Positions 53,141 to 64,000 of a stretch of DNA of 64,000 bases are shown in pieces. How positions within the stretch are numbered: the first letter of the stretch is position 1; each line of letters opens with the position of its first letter. Location: positions 4,154,001 through 4,218,000 of the forward strand of contig OX337230.1 in the NCBI GenBank assembly GCA_946965045.2, in the 5' to 3' direction. This DNA is from Epithemia pelagica. Lineage: Eukaryota > Bacillariophyta > Bacillariophyceae > Surirellales > Surirellaceae. The translations under genes were made by a program, and so were the position numbers. The notes under the pieces were generated by a model that searched no databases, was not told where the DNA came from, and saw only the letters and a list, made by a program, of their open reading frames with translations.

Positions 53141-54763
53141 ATTTTGAAACGGAATAATATTTCAATACACAAGGCCATGAAAACTGGATGAGAAAAGGTG
53201 GAGAAATGGCAACATGAGACGTACCATCATGGAAAGCAGAATGCGGTTACCTTTCACGTCCTGAGAAGCGCAATATCATGCGTTCCAAGACTCATCATCA
53301 TCATCAGACACCACTTTACAGTTCCATACAGCAGGGTCGTCTTTTGTAGGCTTTGTGTGCATTCAGGTAGCAAACGCAATGCTGAAAGCTTTCAAGGCGT
53401 ACAAGGAACAGAGGTTAGTACTTTTTCGTGGACTTGTTTCGGTGAGGTTATGCAATGAGGTGGCGCCGATGCAAAACAACATCAAGTCTGGATGCGTCTG
53501 GAACAGTTCCTACATCATTTTGTTTCGTATGGAAAGGTTTGGAAGTTCCAAGTCATCACAGCGAAGATGCTCATAACTCTTGACGATTCGGAAGATTGCA
53601 GGCTCCACTAGGTTGACCAGGCCTACCTAGTTTCTACCGTTGGAATTTGGAACAGACACACTATTTTACTGGAAATTGGAACTATATCGTCGTGTTATGT
53701 AGTGTACGTTCCACATTCGACGCCCCTCGAATGTGTTTGACCACGATTCATTACTAGCTAGGCCCTAGAGCTAGATAGGCCGTGCACTCAGGTAGTTTTG
53801 CACAATCGATGCGTCTCACACAACCCATCGGTAGAACACTGTGATATTTTATTTTGTTTAAGGCTTTTAACCATTCAGACATCTAAGGAATACCGAATAG
53901 TTACTACCTGTCGGCTGCCTGAACATGTGCTACGATGCGCAGTGAATACTAGCTAGCCCAAGAAGACGTCTTGACACTCTCTTGACCATTCTTGTTCTTG
54001 CAAGAGTCCGATCTTGATCATGATGATGTGAACGTCAAACAGAAAATAAAGCAAAAAAGCTTTTCAATGGTGTGTTTTCCGAGTTAATGGATATCAGGGC
54101 GGGGTTACTCTGCTCTTTACGCCATTGTCGAAGTATCGTGTGCTCTCCTCATAATGTTCCTGTAGCAAAACGCCCATGGCATTTCCAGGTTATATCAGGT
54201 TCCCCTAGAAGGAAATGAAAAATGATCAATGGTAACTTTATGTGCGTGCCTTACCTGAATACGAGGACAATCGTCTATCCACTCCTTTAGTTCAACTACC
54301 TATAGATGTAGCATGATATGATATTGTGTGATGATTACGGTGTGATGTGTGATCGATCAATGTAGCCAACGCGTAGCCCTCTAGCTAATTCGATTCAGGA
54401 GGCGATTCAAGATAGCAATTCTTGATTCTTCTATCATCTCTTCGTAACATTACCTCTGCTGCGCACGGCCGCTACCCGCAATCCACAATGATGGACCATG
54501 GACCATTGGAAGTTGGAAATTAGAAGGCCCCCTTCACCTTCAGCCTTCACCTCTCATTTTCGGCATGAGTGATCTGGGACTCAGTCGAATTGGAGGCTCA
54601 TGGCTCATGTCTCATGTCTCATGTCACCGATTTAATCGACGTGACATGTGCTAATAATAAGTAAATAAGTCCTGCGGGATTTTCTTGGTCAGAAGTTTCT
54701 TGCTTAGGGTTCTTGTTTGCATTTGTTATCTTGTAGGACGCGACTGTATTGTTCATTGATCTT
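53141..54763. other. Gene-poor stretch
   Basis: No gene recognised. There is a perfect 9-bp hairpin at 53712-53735 (CACATTCGA, loop CGCCCC) and a CTCATGT triple repeat near 54600-54625. Short ORFs show no coding character. Confidence 0.45.
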
Positions 54764-55049
54764 CTACCGTAAATAGCGGAACTTAAGAACCACCGCTTAT
54801 AAGAACCACTTTGGTCGGACATGTCCCTTCACCCCCACTTCCCACTACCTAGTGTTTTAGGTGCACATGCATCCTCTACCCCCTATTCCAAAGAGAAGCG
54901 AACAGTCACCCCCCGAATTTTAAGAACAATAAAGGGGAGATATAAGAAAATTTTCAGGGGTCACCCTTTTGTTATATTGCGGAAGATAAGAACCATTTTG
55001 CCCGAAATGAGGACATTTGGTGGTTCTTAAGTTCCGCTATTTACGGTAG
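54764..55049. mobile_element. MITE-like element, 286 bp with perfect 31-bp terminal inverted repeats
   Basis: CTACCGTAAATAGCGGAACT and the next 11 bp (54764-54794) are repeated inverted at 55019-55049. The inner sequence has a direct repeat of AAGAACCACTTTGG / AAGAACCATTTTGC. Both ends touch a TT dinucleotide. No ORF inside. A non-autonomous DNA transposon is the simplest reading. Confidence 0.75.
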
Positions 55050-55297
55050 TTGGATTCCCGGTTGCGATTGAACTCTGCATACTTGCGAGGTTCCGTCATC
55101 AACTAGCCAGATCACTGGATGGTTGTGAGAATGGAATTGTGAATTGTGGCACTAGATGTGATGACGGTAGGTTAGACGAACGAAAGCAAATTTAATACAA
55201 AACAGGAACTTTCTTACCTTTTACACACCATGGCACCATTTCACACCATCCAGTGTCGGCGAAAACACATTTTTATCTTCTGAACAAAGCCATCAAA

Positions 55298-57310
55298 ATG
55301 CACCGAGAGCAAACGGTCGATTCCAGAGCTCGAGGAAGGAACGACCAAGTGCCTAGGGAAACAATGTCAGAAGCACGGTTAACTCCCGATCGAGAAATTC
55401 ATTTGTTAGCAGACTTCCAGCCTGGTCCGTGGGATGTGATATGCTCAAGGGGAATGGTGAGCTTTCACAACGGTGAGTTAGATTGCATTCATGTTTCCGA
55501 ATAGAGCATCAGTCATTCCTGATTTCTGGCCTGCTCACATTTTCATGACACGAACGGTACAGAGGGAAACATTCGTTTGCGCAAGATAATAGACGAATGT
55601 CTAGAAGAATACTTGCATGCCACCAAGTCAGAGAGAGTTGGCATTGTTTCGCGAATTATTGACCGAGTATTGGCAAAATCGAGTGTTGGATTTGTACGGC
55701 AAGATCCAGACACGAAACGATGGTTCAAGGCCTCTCGCCGTGTGGCACGAGAAAAGGTTGGCCAAGCGCTTCGAGCAGCCCTGAAAAAGAAGGGCATGTA
55801 CCAGTCCCGCAAAATGTCTGATCGAAGTCTAACATCTCCTTCTAGAGCAGAAGGAAGTAATTCATCTCCATCAGCAACCCCGATCGCAACAAAATCCAGT
55901 CTTCCGGGTGCTTCAAGAGGTTTGCTGTTGCCTACGCAATCCGATTCCGCTATTTTGCCTCATCCTCGATCGTCGCCACTATCCGCGTTGAGGGGACTTT
56001 CCGACTCGTCCCTTCCCATGTTTCACAAATCAAGCAGTAACGAGTCACTACCAACTTCTTTTCCATCCCCATCCTCTCCATCCATGGGCACACAGATGGA
56101 GGATACCAGTCGAGGGTCTTTGACTTCTAGCGGTCGCACATTAACAGATCCACTTTCAGCAGGCCTAGCTCAAGGCTCTTTTGCGACAGCTACCCCGGAT
56201 CCTTCCTCCAACTTGTCAAACCAAATCATGTTGACAGGAAGAAACAACAACGAATCATTGGTTGCAATGGACCAAATGAGTCATAGATCCCAAAGCAATA
56301 GCAACTTGGGTGTATTTCACACAGCTGCCTGCGAACCCATTCCCATTGCACCCTCGTCCTCGAATCGACCGATGTTGGGTCATTCAATGGCCAACATGAC
56401 TTATGGAGGAGGGGTCGAACAGCAACCACAAAACCAAGTACCAATAATGATGGAATCCGAGCAATTGTCATCTTCTCCACTGAACGAGGACAATCCAATG
56501 AGTTTGTTTTCTCTTCGTGACACGACTAGTACCGTCGGAGGGACTCGCGGAAGAATGACACAGGGCCTCCGATCCACCGTCAACACCAGCAGTAGTACTA
56601 GCAGCAGCATCAATGCCATGGACCCAATTCATTGGGAACCCACTCGACAGTTTCCACCCAACACCGGAAGCCCACTGTCAGTTTTGAACGAACCCACGCA
56701 TCCTCCCATTCAACAGCTGCAACATCAACAGCCGTATCATTCAGGGCCCGTATCCCACAATTTTGCCACCGCCACTAACAACCACAGTAATCTGATATCA
56801 CCTTTTCCCGTCGCTACCACCAGCAGCAGCAACAGCCGACGTGATAGCCTTTCCTTTTTGCCATCGTACCATCACCCAGATGGTATTTCCAACATGAACC
56901 AGGGTGTTTCTCCATTGCTAAATTCGCCTACCATGACAACCTCAGTCTTTCATCGTTCCGACCTTGTCGACCTTGTCGGTGAACCGTCCGAGCAAGAGCA
57001 ACAACAAACAATGTTCGCAGGACCACACTCTCCGCTTCAACGATCAAGCTCTCAACAGTATCATCATCATGAAGGACTTGAAGGAGGAGGAGGGCTTTCC
57101 TTGTCGAGCTTTTCGTTTGATGGTGGACCAACAGCCAATACTAATACCAGTACAGTTCGTGCAAGTCCTGGTACTAGAAATATGGAACAAGAACCGCCGC
57201 AACCACAAGATGCAAGGTTGAGGTATCAGCAACAACAGCAACGACAAGAACACTGGAACAGCCACAAGGACACTTCACGACGAGACCACCACGGTTCAAG
57301 CTACAGCTAG
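55298..57310 (+). CDS. Second DUF6824-family protein (two exons)
   Basis: Exon 1 is 55298-55472 and exon 2 is 55563-57310, with a 90-bp intron (GTGAGT...GTACAG). The phase-1 join makes Glu and gives 640 residues. Joined, the domain reads WDVICSRGMVSFHN then EGNIRLRKIIDECLEEY, then FVRQDPDTKRWFKA and AREKVGQALRAALKKK: the DUF6824 pattern in the first ~150 residues. Neither exon alone shows the whole domain, which is strong support for the intron. The long remainder is Ser/Pro/Asn/Gln-rich with a His/Gln-rich end, as in the relative at 25817-27829. Likely nuclear or signalling, function unknown. ATG 55298 is the first in frame; other 5' exons cannot be excluded. Confidence 0.82.
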
Positions 57311-57706
57311 AGGAGGGGGCACACGTGAATCGCCTATGTATTGCTACATACCGCTGGGTTCCGATTTTGGAGGAGGATAATAGAAGGGGCAACGCAAGAG
57401 ATGGAGAGAGCAAAAGGCTCCCTTCGTGGTTGCCACCACAATTTTAGTTTTGCCTAACCTAAAGTTTTCAAATTTTGAAGCGACAGGACATGTGCTCCAC
57501 ACATTCCGAGCGTTGCGTGTGTACGAGTGGTCTCACATAGGAGTTGCTCTTTAGTACGAGTAGCCTTTAAGTAGCACGTATCCCCCTCGAAAACTGAGCT
57601 CCTACGCTCAATCCCAGCAATTCACCAACCTCATAGCCATATTGAAAACAAAACAAGAAGACCATGGCGGCAGTTTGATCAACCTTTACACAATCATACC
57701 TCTGTT
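57311..57706. other. Intergenic, nothing recognised
   Basis: No gene or repeat stands out downstream of the second DUF6824 gene. Confidence 0.45.
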
Positions 57707-58162
57707 ATGCCTCCTCCTGCTACCCGCCAGTGTGCTGTTACGAGTTTCCCGACAGAAATTGGTCTATTCCTTGTCTCAGAGAGCAACCTCTTTCCATCCG
57801 TCCACTCTCATTTTGTTTCTATTTCTGTTCGAGCAATTCACTGCTCTGCCCATGTGAATCAAGACAATCGATCAATGGAAAGTACAATGAAAGTGTCATT
57901 TTGGTCTGCAAATTCAGACCAACCAGTCCACGAAGCCATTGTTTCTGTTCCACTTGAATGGTCTCCAAGAATCTTTCTGGCAGCAATACGATTGACCGTC
58001 ACCCAACGAAACAACGTTTGCCTGTATAAAGTGACCGACACTCCACCAGGCTACTGCCGGATCAATGAGGTCCATTGGCTGTATGAGAACATTACAGCAA
58101 CAACCAGGAGTATTTTGGAAGAGCAACATGCTTTTGTCTTTATTTTTGGTGGTGACTCGTAA
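57707..58162 (+). CDS. Small unknown protein, convergent with the 740-residue unknown protein
   Basis: A 151-residue ORF from ATG 57707. A later start at ATG 57875 would leave a 95-residue protein (MESTMKVSFWS...) with alternating hydrophobic strands, VSVPLEWSPRIFLAAI and HAFVFIFGG, perhaps a small alpha/beta fold. No family recognised. It ends 66 bp from the stop of the minus-strand gene, so the two may form a unit, but this is based on position alone. Confidence 0.4.
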   Translation: MPPPATRQCAVTSFPTEIGLFLVSESNLFPSVHSHFVSISVRAIHCSAHVNQDNRSMESTMKVSFWSANSDQPVHEAIVSVPLEWSPRIFLAAIRLTVTQRNNVCLYKVTDTPPGYCRINEVHWLYENITATTRSILEEQHAFVFIFGGDS

Positions 58163-58227
58163 TCAACACACAAGTACAAAGCAAAAACAAGCAGCAATTA
58201 ATGATGGTTTATTAGTATCTTTCATGA

Positions 58228-60450
58228 CTATCTGGTTTTTATTGTATCAATTCGGATTGATTTTAAGCAAGGAAAAGGGTCAGTTCGGAGAGGTAAAGAG
58301 AGCAGATCATTGCGATCATCGTCTCGTTTCAATTTCTTTTGCCGACTATTCTCATCCCTCCGCATATCCTCCTTTCTATTCTGACGCTTTCTTTCTTGTA
58401 CCTTTGCCACTTGGGCTCTCACTTGCGGAAGCTTTGAAATGGTTTCATCTACAATGTGGGAGAGGCTTGCTGACTGATGATTGAGAGATTTTGTCCGTGC
58501 CTCAGCTTGCAAACCAGTCTGATGAACTCTCTCGCCTTGCTCTTCTGTCAAGTCTCCTACTCCTTTGTAGTATCTAACAGAAGCAAGCAGATGATCCTCC
58601 ACAAAATGAAACTTTGGTGTGATACTCAAACCAAGAGCTCGCCACATATATGAGGATTGTTTAATTTGTTTTGCGAGCCTCTCGTAGTCGAGGCTGGTTG
58701 GGTGGTATCGCTTTATGGAACACAATGAAAAGACAGCATCAAGGTGTCCAAGTAACCTTTCATAGCCATCCAATACTGTCTTGATTGTATCTTGAGAAGC
58801 AACAAGGAAGGGTTCAGATCTTTCGCAATGCTTGTCTCCGTCTATCCAACGAGTAATGATGCAGAGACAACCTCGTGAAGCCCCTTGGCCATGATCACAG
58901 GACCATAATAAGTCAATGGAATGAAATTGTGGTATTTTGGATGACTGCTTCACAACAGAAATGACATAGGTCTTCAATGTTTCGACTATATCACGGCAGA
59001 ACCATTCCACGGAACGACTTCTCGATAAAGAGAGAGACGATGTTGTCGTTGGAGGAATTAGCGATCGAGACACAAGCAATTCCTTCCTAATTTTGTCTCT
59101 TCCTGCTATGACCGTTCGTCCAAAGTGGACGCAAAGATGGCTGGCAATGATCTCTGCTTGCGTTGTATTCAATCCAGCTTCGCAAAGCATTGCTGTTGTT
59201 TCAATGACAGACATCGGCTTGGCAACAACAATGTTTTTGCAAGAGCTTGCAGCACTGAGCATTGCTTCGGGGTATCTGTTTCCGACAAAAGCCAAGAGAA
59301 TAGCAGCGGCGTGTTCCATTGATGACAGACCATCGGCCTCTACTTCGTCTTCATTTTCTTCTTCATCAATGTGATCCTGCTCTCGTTCAATGGAACAAGA
59401 GTCAGGAACAAACTGCTTCAAAATATTGTCAAGGAATGGATGATCTCGTTCATTCTCTCGTAAACACTTCATATTGCGTGACTTTGGTATCCGACAGAGA
59501 CGGATGCGAGTAGAGTTCCCCATCTGAACGTTGAAGAGATCATACTTTCTCTTTGACTGTTCAAGAGTAACTAGGTTGCGAAGTACTGTCGAGACTGACC
59601 AGGTATTAGATGGGTCAATGCCAAACTTTTGGAGCGCATGTAAGGATTTGGCCTCAGCAAGAGGCGACATCATTGTGGATGAGACTGCCATTGCTGAGCG
59701 TTCTTCTCTTTTCTTTCGAAGGTCTTGGCCAAGTTTTATTATGATGTCCGCTGCATCCTTGTCAAAACTTTCAGGTTTTCTCCACCATGAGCGACTTGCA
59801 AGCTGTTCCCTTTTGAATATCTTGGGAAGAAGAAACTGATTGATTGTTCGGAATATCATTTCGTGCTCCTCCATTTTGTGTCGGTATTCTATTGTTGCTG
59901 ATTCATCCATACCAGGATTGTCTGGAGAAAAACAAACTTCAGGCAATGGAGCTGCTGAGGAAAGAGTACTGCGAGACAGGGATGGCTGCATTTCTTGCTT
60001 AATGGCCTGTTTGAGTTGATCAACAAATGGTTTCAGGCTGATTCGTCTTGGTGGCTGCGATAGGTGACGAGGCTCTTCATACAGTGGGAGGGCTCTTTGC
60101 CCAACTCCCAGTTTAATCCAGATACACTTTTGGTCCCTTTTTCTGGTTTCCACCTTGTCTTGGTACTCGGAATAGGTGAACAGGCGACTTGTATACGACA
60201 GTTCAGCCATGTTCAACAGTCGATCAAATCCATCAGCTGCATTCCGTACCAAATTTTGGCCTTTCTTCTTTTTCATTTTAGTCACTTCAAATACAATTTG
60301 CATTTCTTTGTCATCAAGACAACACAAACAAGCAATACTCCATGGGTGGGTGGCAGGGAGAAACAAACCATAGTGGAAACAGGATCCCTTGTTGGCTTCC
60401 TTGAGTAGAAGCACAAAAGCTTCCTCGATAGAGGTCGGTGAAAAATCCAT
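58228..60450 (-). CDS. Unknown 740-residue protein, probably of a repeat-associated family
   Basis: An intact ORF from ATG 60450. The N-terminal ~150 residues are mixed alpha/beta and contain a KMKKKKGQ patch. The middle includes a HSIDLLWSCDHGQGASRG block. Near the C-terminus LSITPKFHFVEDH and GVGDLTEEQGERVHQTG resemble a motif I recall from many-copy proteins of diatoms and other protists with no assigned function. The tail is strongly basic (RKRQNRKEDMRR, RQKKLKRDDDR). No nuclease or transposase motif is certain. Length, basic tail and the recalled motif suggest a mobile-element protein. No terminal repeats were found around it. Confidence 0.5.
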   Translation of the reverse strand: MDFSPTSIEEAFVLLLKEANKGSCFHYGLFLPATHPWSIACLCCLDDKEMQIVFEVTKMKKKKGQNLVRNAADGFDRLLNMAELSYTSRLFTYSEYQDKVETRKRDQKCIWIKLGVGQRALPLYEEPRHLSQPPRRISLKPFVDQLKQAIKQEMQPSLSRSTLSSAAPLPEVCFSPDNPGMDESATIEYRHKMEEHEMIFRTINQFLLPKIFKREQLASRSWWRKPESFDKDAADIIIKLGQDLRKKREERSAMAVSSTMMSPLAEAKSLHALQKFGIDPSNTWSVSTVLRNLVTLEQSKRKYDLFNVQMGNSTRIRLCRIPKSRNMKCLRENERDHPFLDNILKQFVPDSCSIEREQDHIDEEENEDEVEADGLSSMEHAAAILLAFVGNRYPEAMLSAASSCKNIVVAKPMSVIETTAMLCEAGLNTTQAEIIASHLCVHFGRTVIAGRDKIRKELLVSRSLIPPTTTSSLSLSRSRSVEWFCRDIVETLKTYVISVVKQSSKIPQFHSIDLLWSCDHGQGASRGCLCIITRWIDGDKHCERSEPFLVASQDTIKTVLDGYERLLGHLDAVFSLCSIKRYHPTSLDYERLAKQIKQSSYMWRALGLSITPKFHFVEDHLLASVRYYKGVGDLTEEQGERVHQTGLQAEARTKSLNHQSASLSHIVDETISKLPQVRAQVAKVQERKRQNRKEDMRRDENSRQKKLKRDDDRNDLLSLPLRTDPFPCLKSIRIDTIKTR

Positions 60451-61069
60451 TATATCTCTTGAAGAAATGGCACAGCACCAATATAATTTTGTGGGAACCT
60501 CTCTTGGGCCGTGTTATCAGTGACACTGGCTTTGTATTGATAACAGAGATGATTCAGATGAGAAATTGGATGTTGTTCATGGTCAAGCCACTCTAATTTC
60601 CGGAACGTGGATGGAACGAAACGCGTTGATCCACGGAGGAGATTGAGTCGCACTTTGGAGCTTGACTATTTTCAGCGGAATACCGACGGGCGCGCATAAA
60701 CTACTCTTTATTCTATACTATGTGTGCGTTGAGTATAAATCTGGGGGCCATCGGAACGTGCCATGGGTCGCATCTCTCACGCATCGAGAATGGCCCCCTC
60801 TCTCATCATGTCCTTTGTCACATGGACACATTCAATGCGTGCGTGCGTGCGAGTGGATTTCATCCACAGATGATGTCAAGTCGTTGGTCGATCGAGAAGG
60901 AGTCACCAAAAGTCTTTTTTCATCCACTACTGGTAGGATGCTCGTTGCTGGTCGTCACCAAACGACTGTCGTCGATTGCGATGGCGTCTTGTGTCGGGAA
61001 AGGTCCTTGTGACCCATTCTCATGTGTGTGTGTGTGTGTGTGTGTGTGGGATTGGCAAAATATGGGGAC
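60451..61069. other. Upstream region of the unknown gene, with a GT microsatellite
   Basis: A 67-residue minus-strand frame (60450-60653) abuts the ORF start and may be a 5' exon or leader. A GT run of about 13 units lies at 61023-61048, next to the poly-A/T end of the LINE. Confidence 0.35.
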
Positions 61070-64000
61070 AAAAAAAAAAAAAGGTACAATCTATTTTAAC
61101 GCTGCCGCGCGCACCCGCTAGGGTAGCGTCGACCGACGCGCCTGGCTCCACACAAAATGTGAAGCGAGGACTAAAGGACGGGACAAGGTATGACAGGGGG
61201 GAGAAACATGGAGAGGTCGGTTAGGAGAGTGAAACAGTCCTGCTGATAACAGGACGCCAGGTGTTAATCCAGGAGCGAAGCAGAAACGAGGAAGTTTCCG
61301 CTTCGAAGTGGGCGTCGGTAGAAGAGTAGAAAATATCACGATAAGCCACGGGAACTTGATGTTGTAGATCATAAAGAGCACAGACTTCGCGTTGAGCTTG
61401 AGCGTAGGCAGCTGCTTCAATAGTAGGTGGTGTATTGCCATGGACGTCTTGGTTCCGAGTTATCCAAAGAGTGTGAATATGTTTCCACATGATTTTTATT
61501 GAGCCTGTGACAAAGTGTGTGCCAGAGATCGAGCGTTTAGCAAGGTTCCGTTGAGAAAGATATGAATCTTGAAGTCGACTCCACAACCGCGAGAAGCGTC
61601 CGAGGAAAAGTTGCTCAAAGCCAATAAGTCGTTGGTTAGTGATAAGGGTGCGATAAAGATCGGGAAAAGTAGGGAACACAGGTGGAAGATTTGCAAGCCA
61701 AGAATGGATCATTTCGGTCAGAATCAAGGACAAGTTAGGATCAAGGTGCTGATGTCGCCAAAATTGTTGTAGTTCGGTGATCATAGAACCTTTCCATTGA
61801 CGGTGAGGACAGCGGAGAAAGTGCGTTCGAGTCTCAACAACAGGTGGAGTGCAAAGAGGACACGTTTCCGAGTAAAAAACTGCATAACGTGAGCGCAGGT
61901 ATCCAAGGGGAAGCCAGTCATGGATGAGTTTTATCAGAAAATGGCGCCGGGCGAAAGAGGCTTTGATGACGCGGCCATGGGCAGGCCAATCGATTGAGTC
62001 ATACACCGAGAGAGGCCAGTCGTACTTGTTTGTAAGGTAATCCCGAAGAGTGGTCCATGTAGCAAGATACCGTAGGGTACCACGGTAGTTTGAGTGAACA
62101 GTACCGAGTGGTGTGTGGAGCATGGCGTGGCTGCCTGAAATGAGAGGAGCATGTGTGGATGAGATTGAAGCTGGGTACTCGTAATCTTCAGCAAGACGGT
62201 CTGCATCGACATTAAGTTGGGCTGGGAGTGGGAGTGTCTCATAAGATCTGGTTCTGTCTTGGTGTCCACGTACATGAAAAAACTGTGGAATCACAGGAAA
62301 TTGGCGGAGGGTGTACGTGATGGATTGTTGGATATCCCAATCTGCTTCCATAGTCGAGTATGGGAAATCGTATGCCCATTCGAGACGTTTCTCGACAGTT
62401 TGAATTAGACTTTTCGAGTCTGTATAAAGAAGAAGTTGGGACTGGAGGTGGAGACCGAGAAACTTTGTGATGTGAAAAATGCTTCGTAGAATCGCAAGCA
62501 TACCATAACTCTCAGAGCGAAAAGACGAGGTTCTGTACCCGGGAGCCGGACCGCGAAGATGGAACAGGCGTTGACCATGAGGAGTGCTGCAAATGGAGCC
62601 AAACTTGCCGGTGAAAAGAGCAGCTGAGCCGTCACTACAGAAGAGAAGGCGGTTTGTTGTTTGGAAAACATGATGTATCGCAGCAGTCGGACAAAGAAAG
62701 TCAAGTTGGGAGAGAAGCTGTTGGTCCCATCTGGCAAGACTAGCTGTGTACTCAAGAAATGAGTTCGGAGAAGATGGTGTGGGAGGCAGTTGCTGTGGGC
62801 GGCATGGTGACAAGAAGAATCCAGGGCCATTTTGAATCACATGAGCGGGAACAGCAGTGGGGGGAGGTTTCGGCGACATTTGAGACGTAGGAAGAAATAA
62901 CGGATGTTGATACCAGTAATGGCGGTACCCGTCCTGTTCAGAGACGTAAAGTGTGCAGCTGGGGCAGTCCACCAAGTATTTCCAATGGCGGTATGTTTCA
63001 TGGCCTGGAACGAGCCATCGACCAAGGGGAGTCGCTAGAAGAAATGGAGAGCTTGGTTGTCGAAGAAGTTCCAGCAATTTGTGCCATTGATTCCACGCTC
63101 GAGAGCTGGGCTTTGTTTGATACGGAATCAAGCCGTGATGGGTTGAAAAGTTATCGTGACGATATTCTGTGGTGAATAGTGACAGTTTCTTGCCATCAGG
63201 AGTAACTATATCACTGAGTAAGGTGACACCCAGGTACATGCGACAAGCGTTCAGCATCTGGAGTTCCATCGGGGTAAGAGTCATTGACTCGAGTACAAGA
63301 TCCATCAGGAATCGGTCATTCTCTCGTTGAAGTTTGGGGAGGAACGTAGCTTCGAGTTCGATGTGGCAGTTTGTTGAGTGAAGGAACTGTCGTACTTGGG
63401 GGATCCATTTCATCGGTGCAAGATATGGTATCGGAGTTGAAACGTCCTCGAAAACAGACACGCTAGTACCAGCAAGAAACTGTGCCCAAGAGATGGCGAT
63501 ATTGGCTAGCTTGGCAGGGACGCCAGGAGAGCGAAGACATGCCAGTAGAAGATAGGTCTGGGAGATTCCCCTTTCGACAGAGAGTGTACGAAGTCCAAGG
63601 CCTCCAAGATCACTGGGTCCGTAGACAATGGCATTTGGCATATGTCGATTGAAGCCGTATTTGGGTAAAAAGGCTTTTTTGAATTGCACTTGTAAAGCAT
63701 TACAATGTGCATCGGACAGAGTGGAAGAGGGAAGTGGATAGCATATACTCGGTAAGTAAATTGCATGATAGTAAGCCCAGGCGTCGGTTCTCGAAAACGG
63801 ACTACTAGCCATGACTGAAGCATGTTTTTGATTCTTCTTGGCAAGGGCAAGGAACAGACCTTTATCCGTACAGAAAGGCGATTTTTGCACGCCCAATGTT
63901 TTGTGGCTGCGATACGAAGAAAGTTGTTTAATGGGAGTAGCCTGATCAGAGTCGTGGAACTTGATGGTAATCCTTGGTCCGAAGGAGTCGGGTTGGAGGG
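61070..64000 (-). mobile_element. LINE-like retrotransposon, 3' half (RT end, RNase H, C-terminal domain), runs off the window
   Basis: The minus-strand frame is open from base 64000 to the stop at 61221, at least 926 codons. At the edge KTLGVQKSPF looks like the end of a reverse transcriptase (thumb region). An RNase H domain follows with all catalytic acids in place: LLFCSDGSA, RSESYG, YTDSKSL and NVDADRLA, plus FFHVRGHQD. A C-terminal region with CPLC and H-x3-RCPHR may be a zinc-binding tail, and LRSWINTWRPV ends the protein. The 3' untranslated part (61083-61220) is shared with the truncated copy near 36.9 kb and ends at a 13-base A run on the plus strand (61070-61082). Non-LTR elements with RNase H fit best. 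The endonuclease end is outside the window. Confidence 0.8.

Noticed and set aside
53712-53735. 9-bp hairpin as a transcription terminator
   Set aside because: No gene ends nearby and hairpin terminators are not expected in a diatom nucleus.

Overview
The window looks like nuclear DNA of a diatom, probably a pennate one. The evidence is a fucoxanthin chlorophyll a/c-binding protein gene with a heterokont-type plastid presequence, two genes of the DUF6824 family and a heat-shock-factor gene of types common in diatoms, a CoDi-type Ty1/copia element, and short GT-AG introns (about 60-220 bp). All family names come from recalled motifs read by eye; no search was run. Intact genes end in TAA, TAG and TGA, so the genetic code looks standard.

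Region by region. 1-13.9 kb is a nest of transposons. A broken endonuclease III-like gene (1-1110) lies beside a hAT-like transposase gene on the minus strand. A complete copia element (LTRs 1573-2346 and 9165-9938, 5-bp target duplication) is inserted near the 3' end of that hAT gene. 14-25.4 kb holds a partly decayed array of kelch-repeat and M50-protease-like genes, with a kinase-like pseudogene and an intact annexin gene between the copies. 25.8-36.7 kb is the main house-keeping stretch, all on the minus strand: DUF6824 protein, a three-exon RAPTOR (TORC1 subunit), and an FCP light-harvesting protein. 36.8-43.7 kb mixes a 5'-truncated LINE, a three-exon small secreted cysteine-rich protein, a Crinkler/RHS-like P-loop NTPase, a segmental duplication and a long perfect-looking hairpin. 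43.7-45.2 kb is a two-exon heat-shock transcription factor gene. 45.5-52.0 kb is one mobile element with perfect 93-bp terminal inverted repeats. 52-55 kb is gene-poor, with a minisatellite and a MITE. 55.3-57.3 kb is a second DUF6824 gene. 57.6-60.7 kb carries an unknown protein probably belonging to a repeat family, and 61.1-64 kb is the 3' half of a LINE.

The most unusual object is the 45.5-52.0 kb element. It carries a Mutator-like transposase with a SWIM zinc finger and, convergently, a second protein whose C-terminal half resembles a 2-oxoglutarate/Fe(II) dioxygenase fold. Upstream of that second gene lies an array of 179-bp repeats. Each repeat contains a strong acceptor and a strong donor on the gene's strand, so the array reads as seven tandem copies of a 117-nt non-coding exon plus a 62-nt intron, without any ATG before the ORF start. 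This looks like a tandemly amplified spliced 5' leader and needs RNA evidence.

Many genes here are broken by a single nonsense codon or frameshift (endonuclease III, copia ORF0 and pol, hAT, the kinase-like gene), as expected in a transposon-rich region. A few could be assembly errors at homopolymers.
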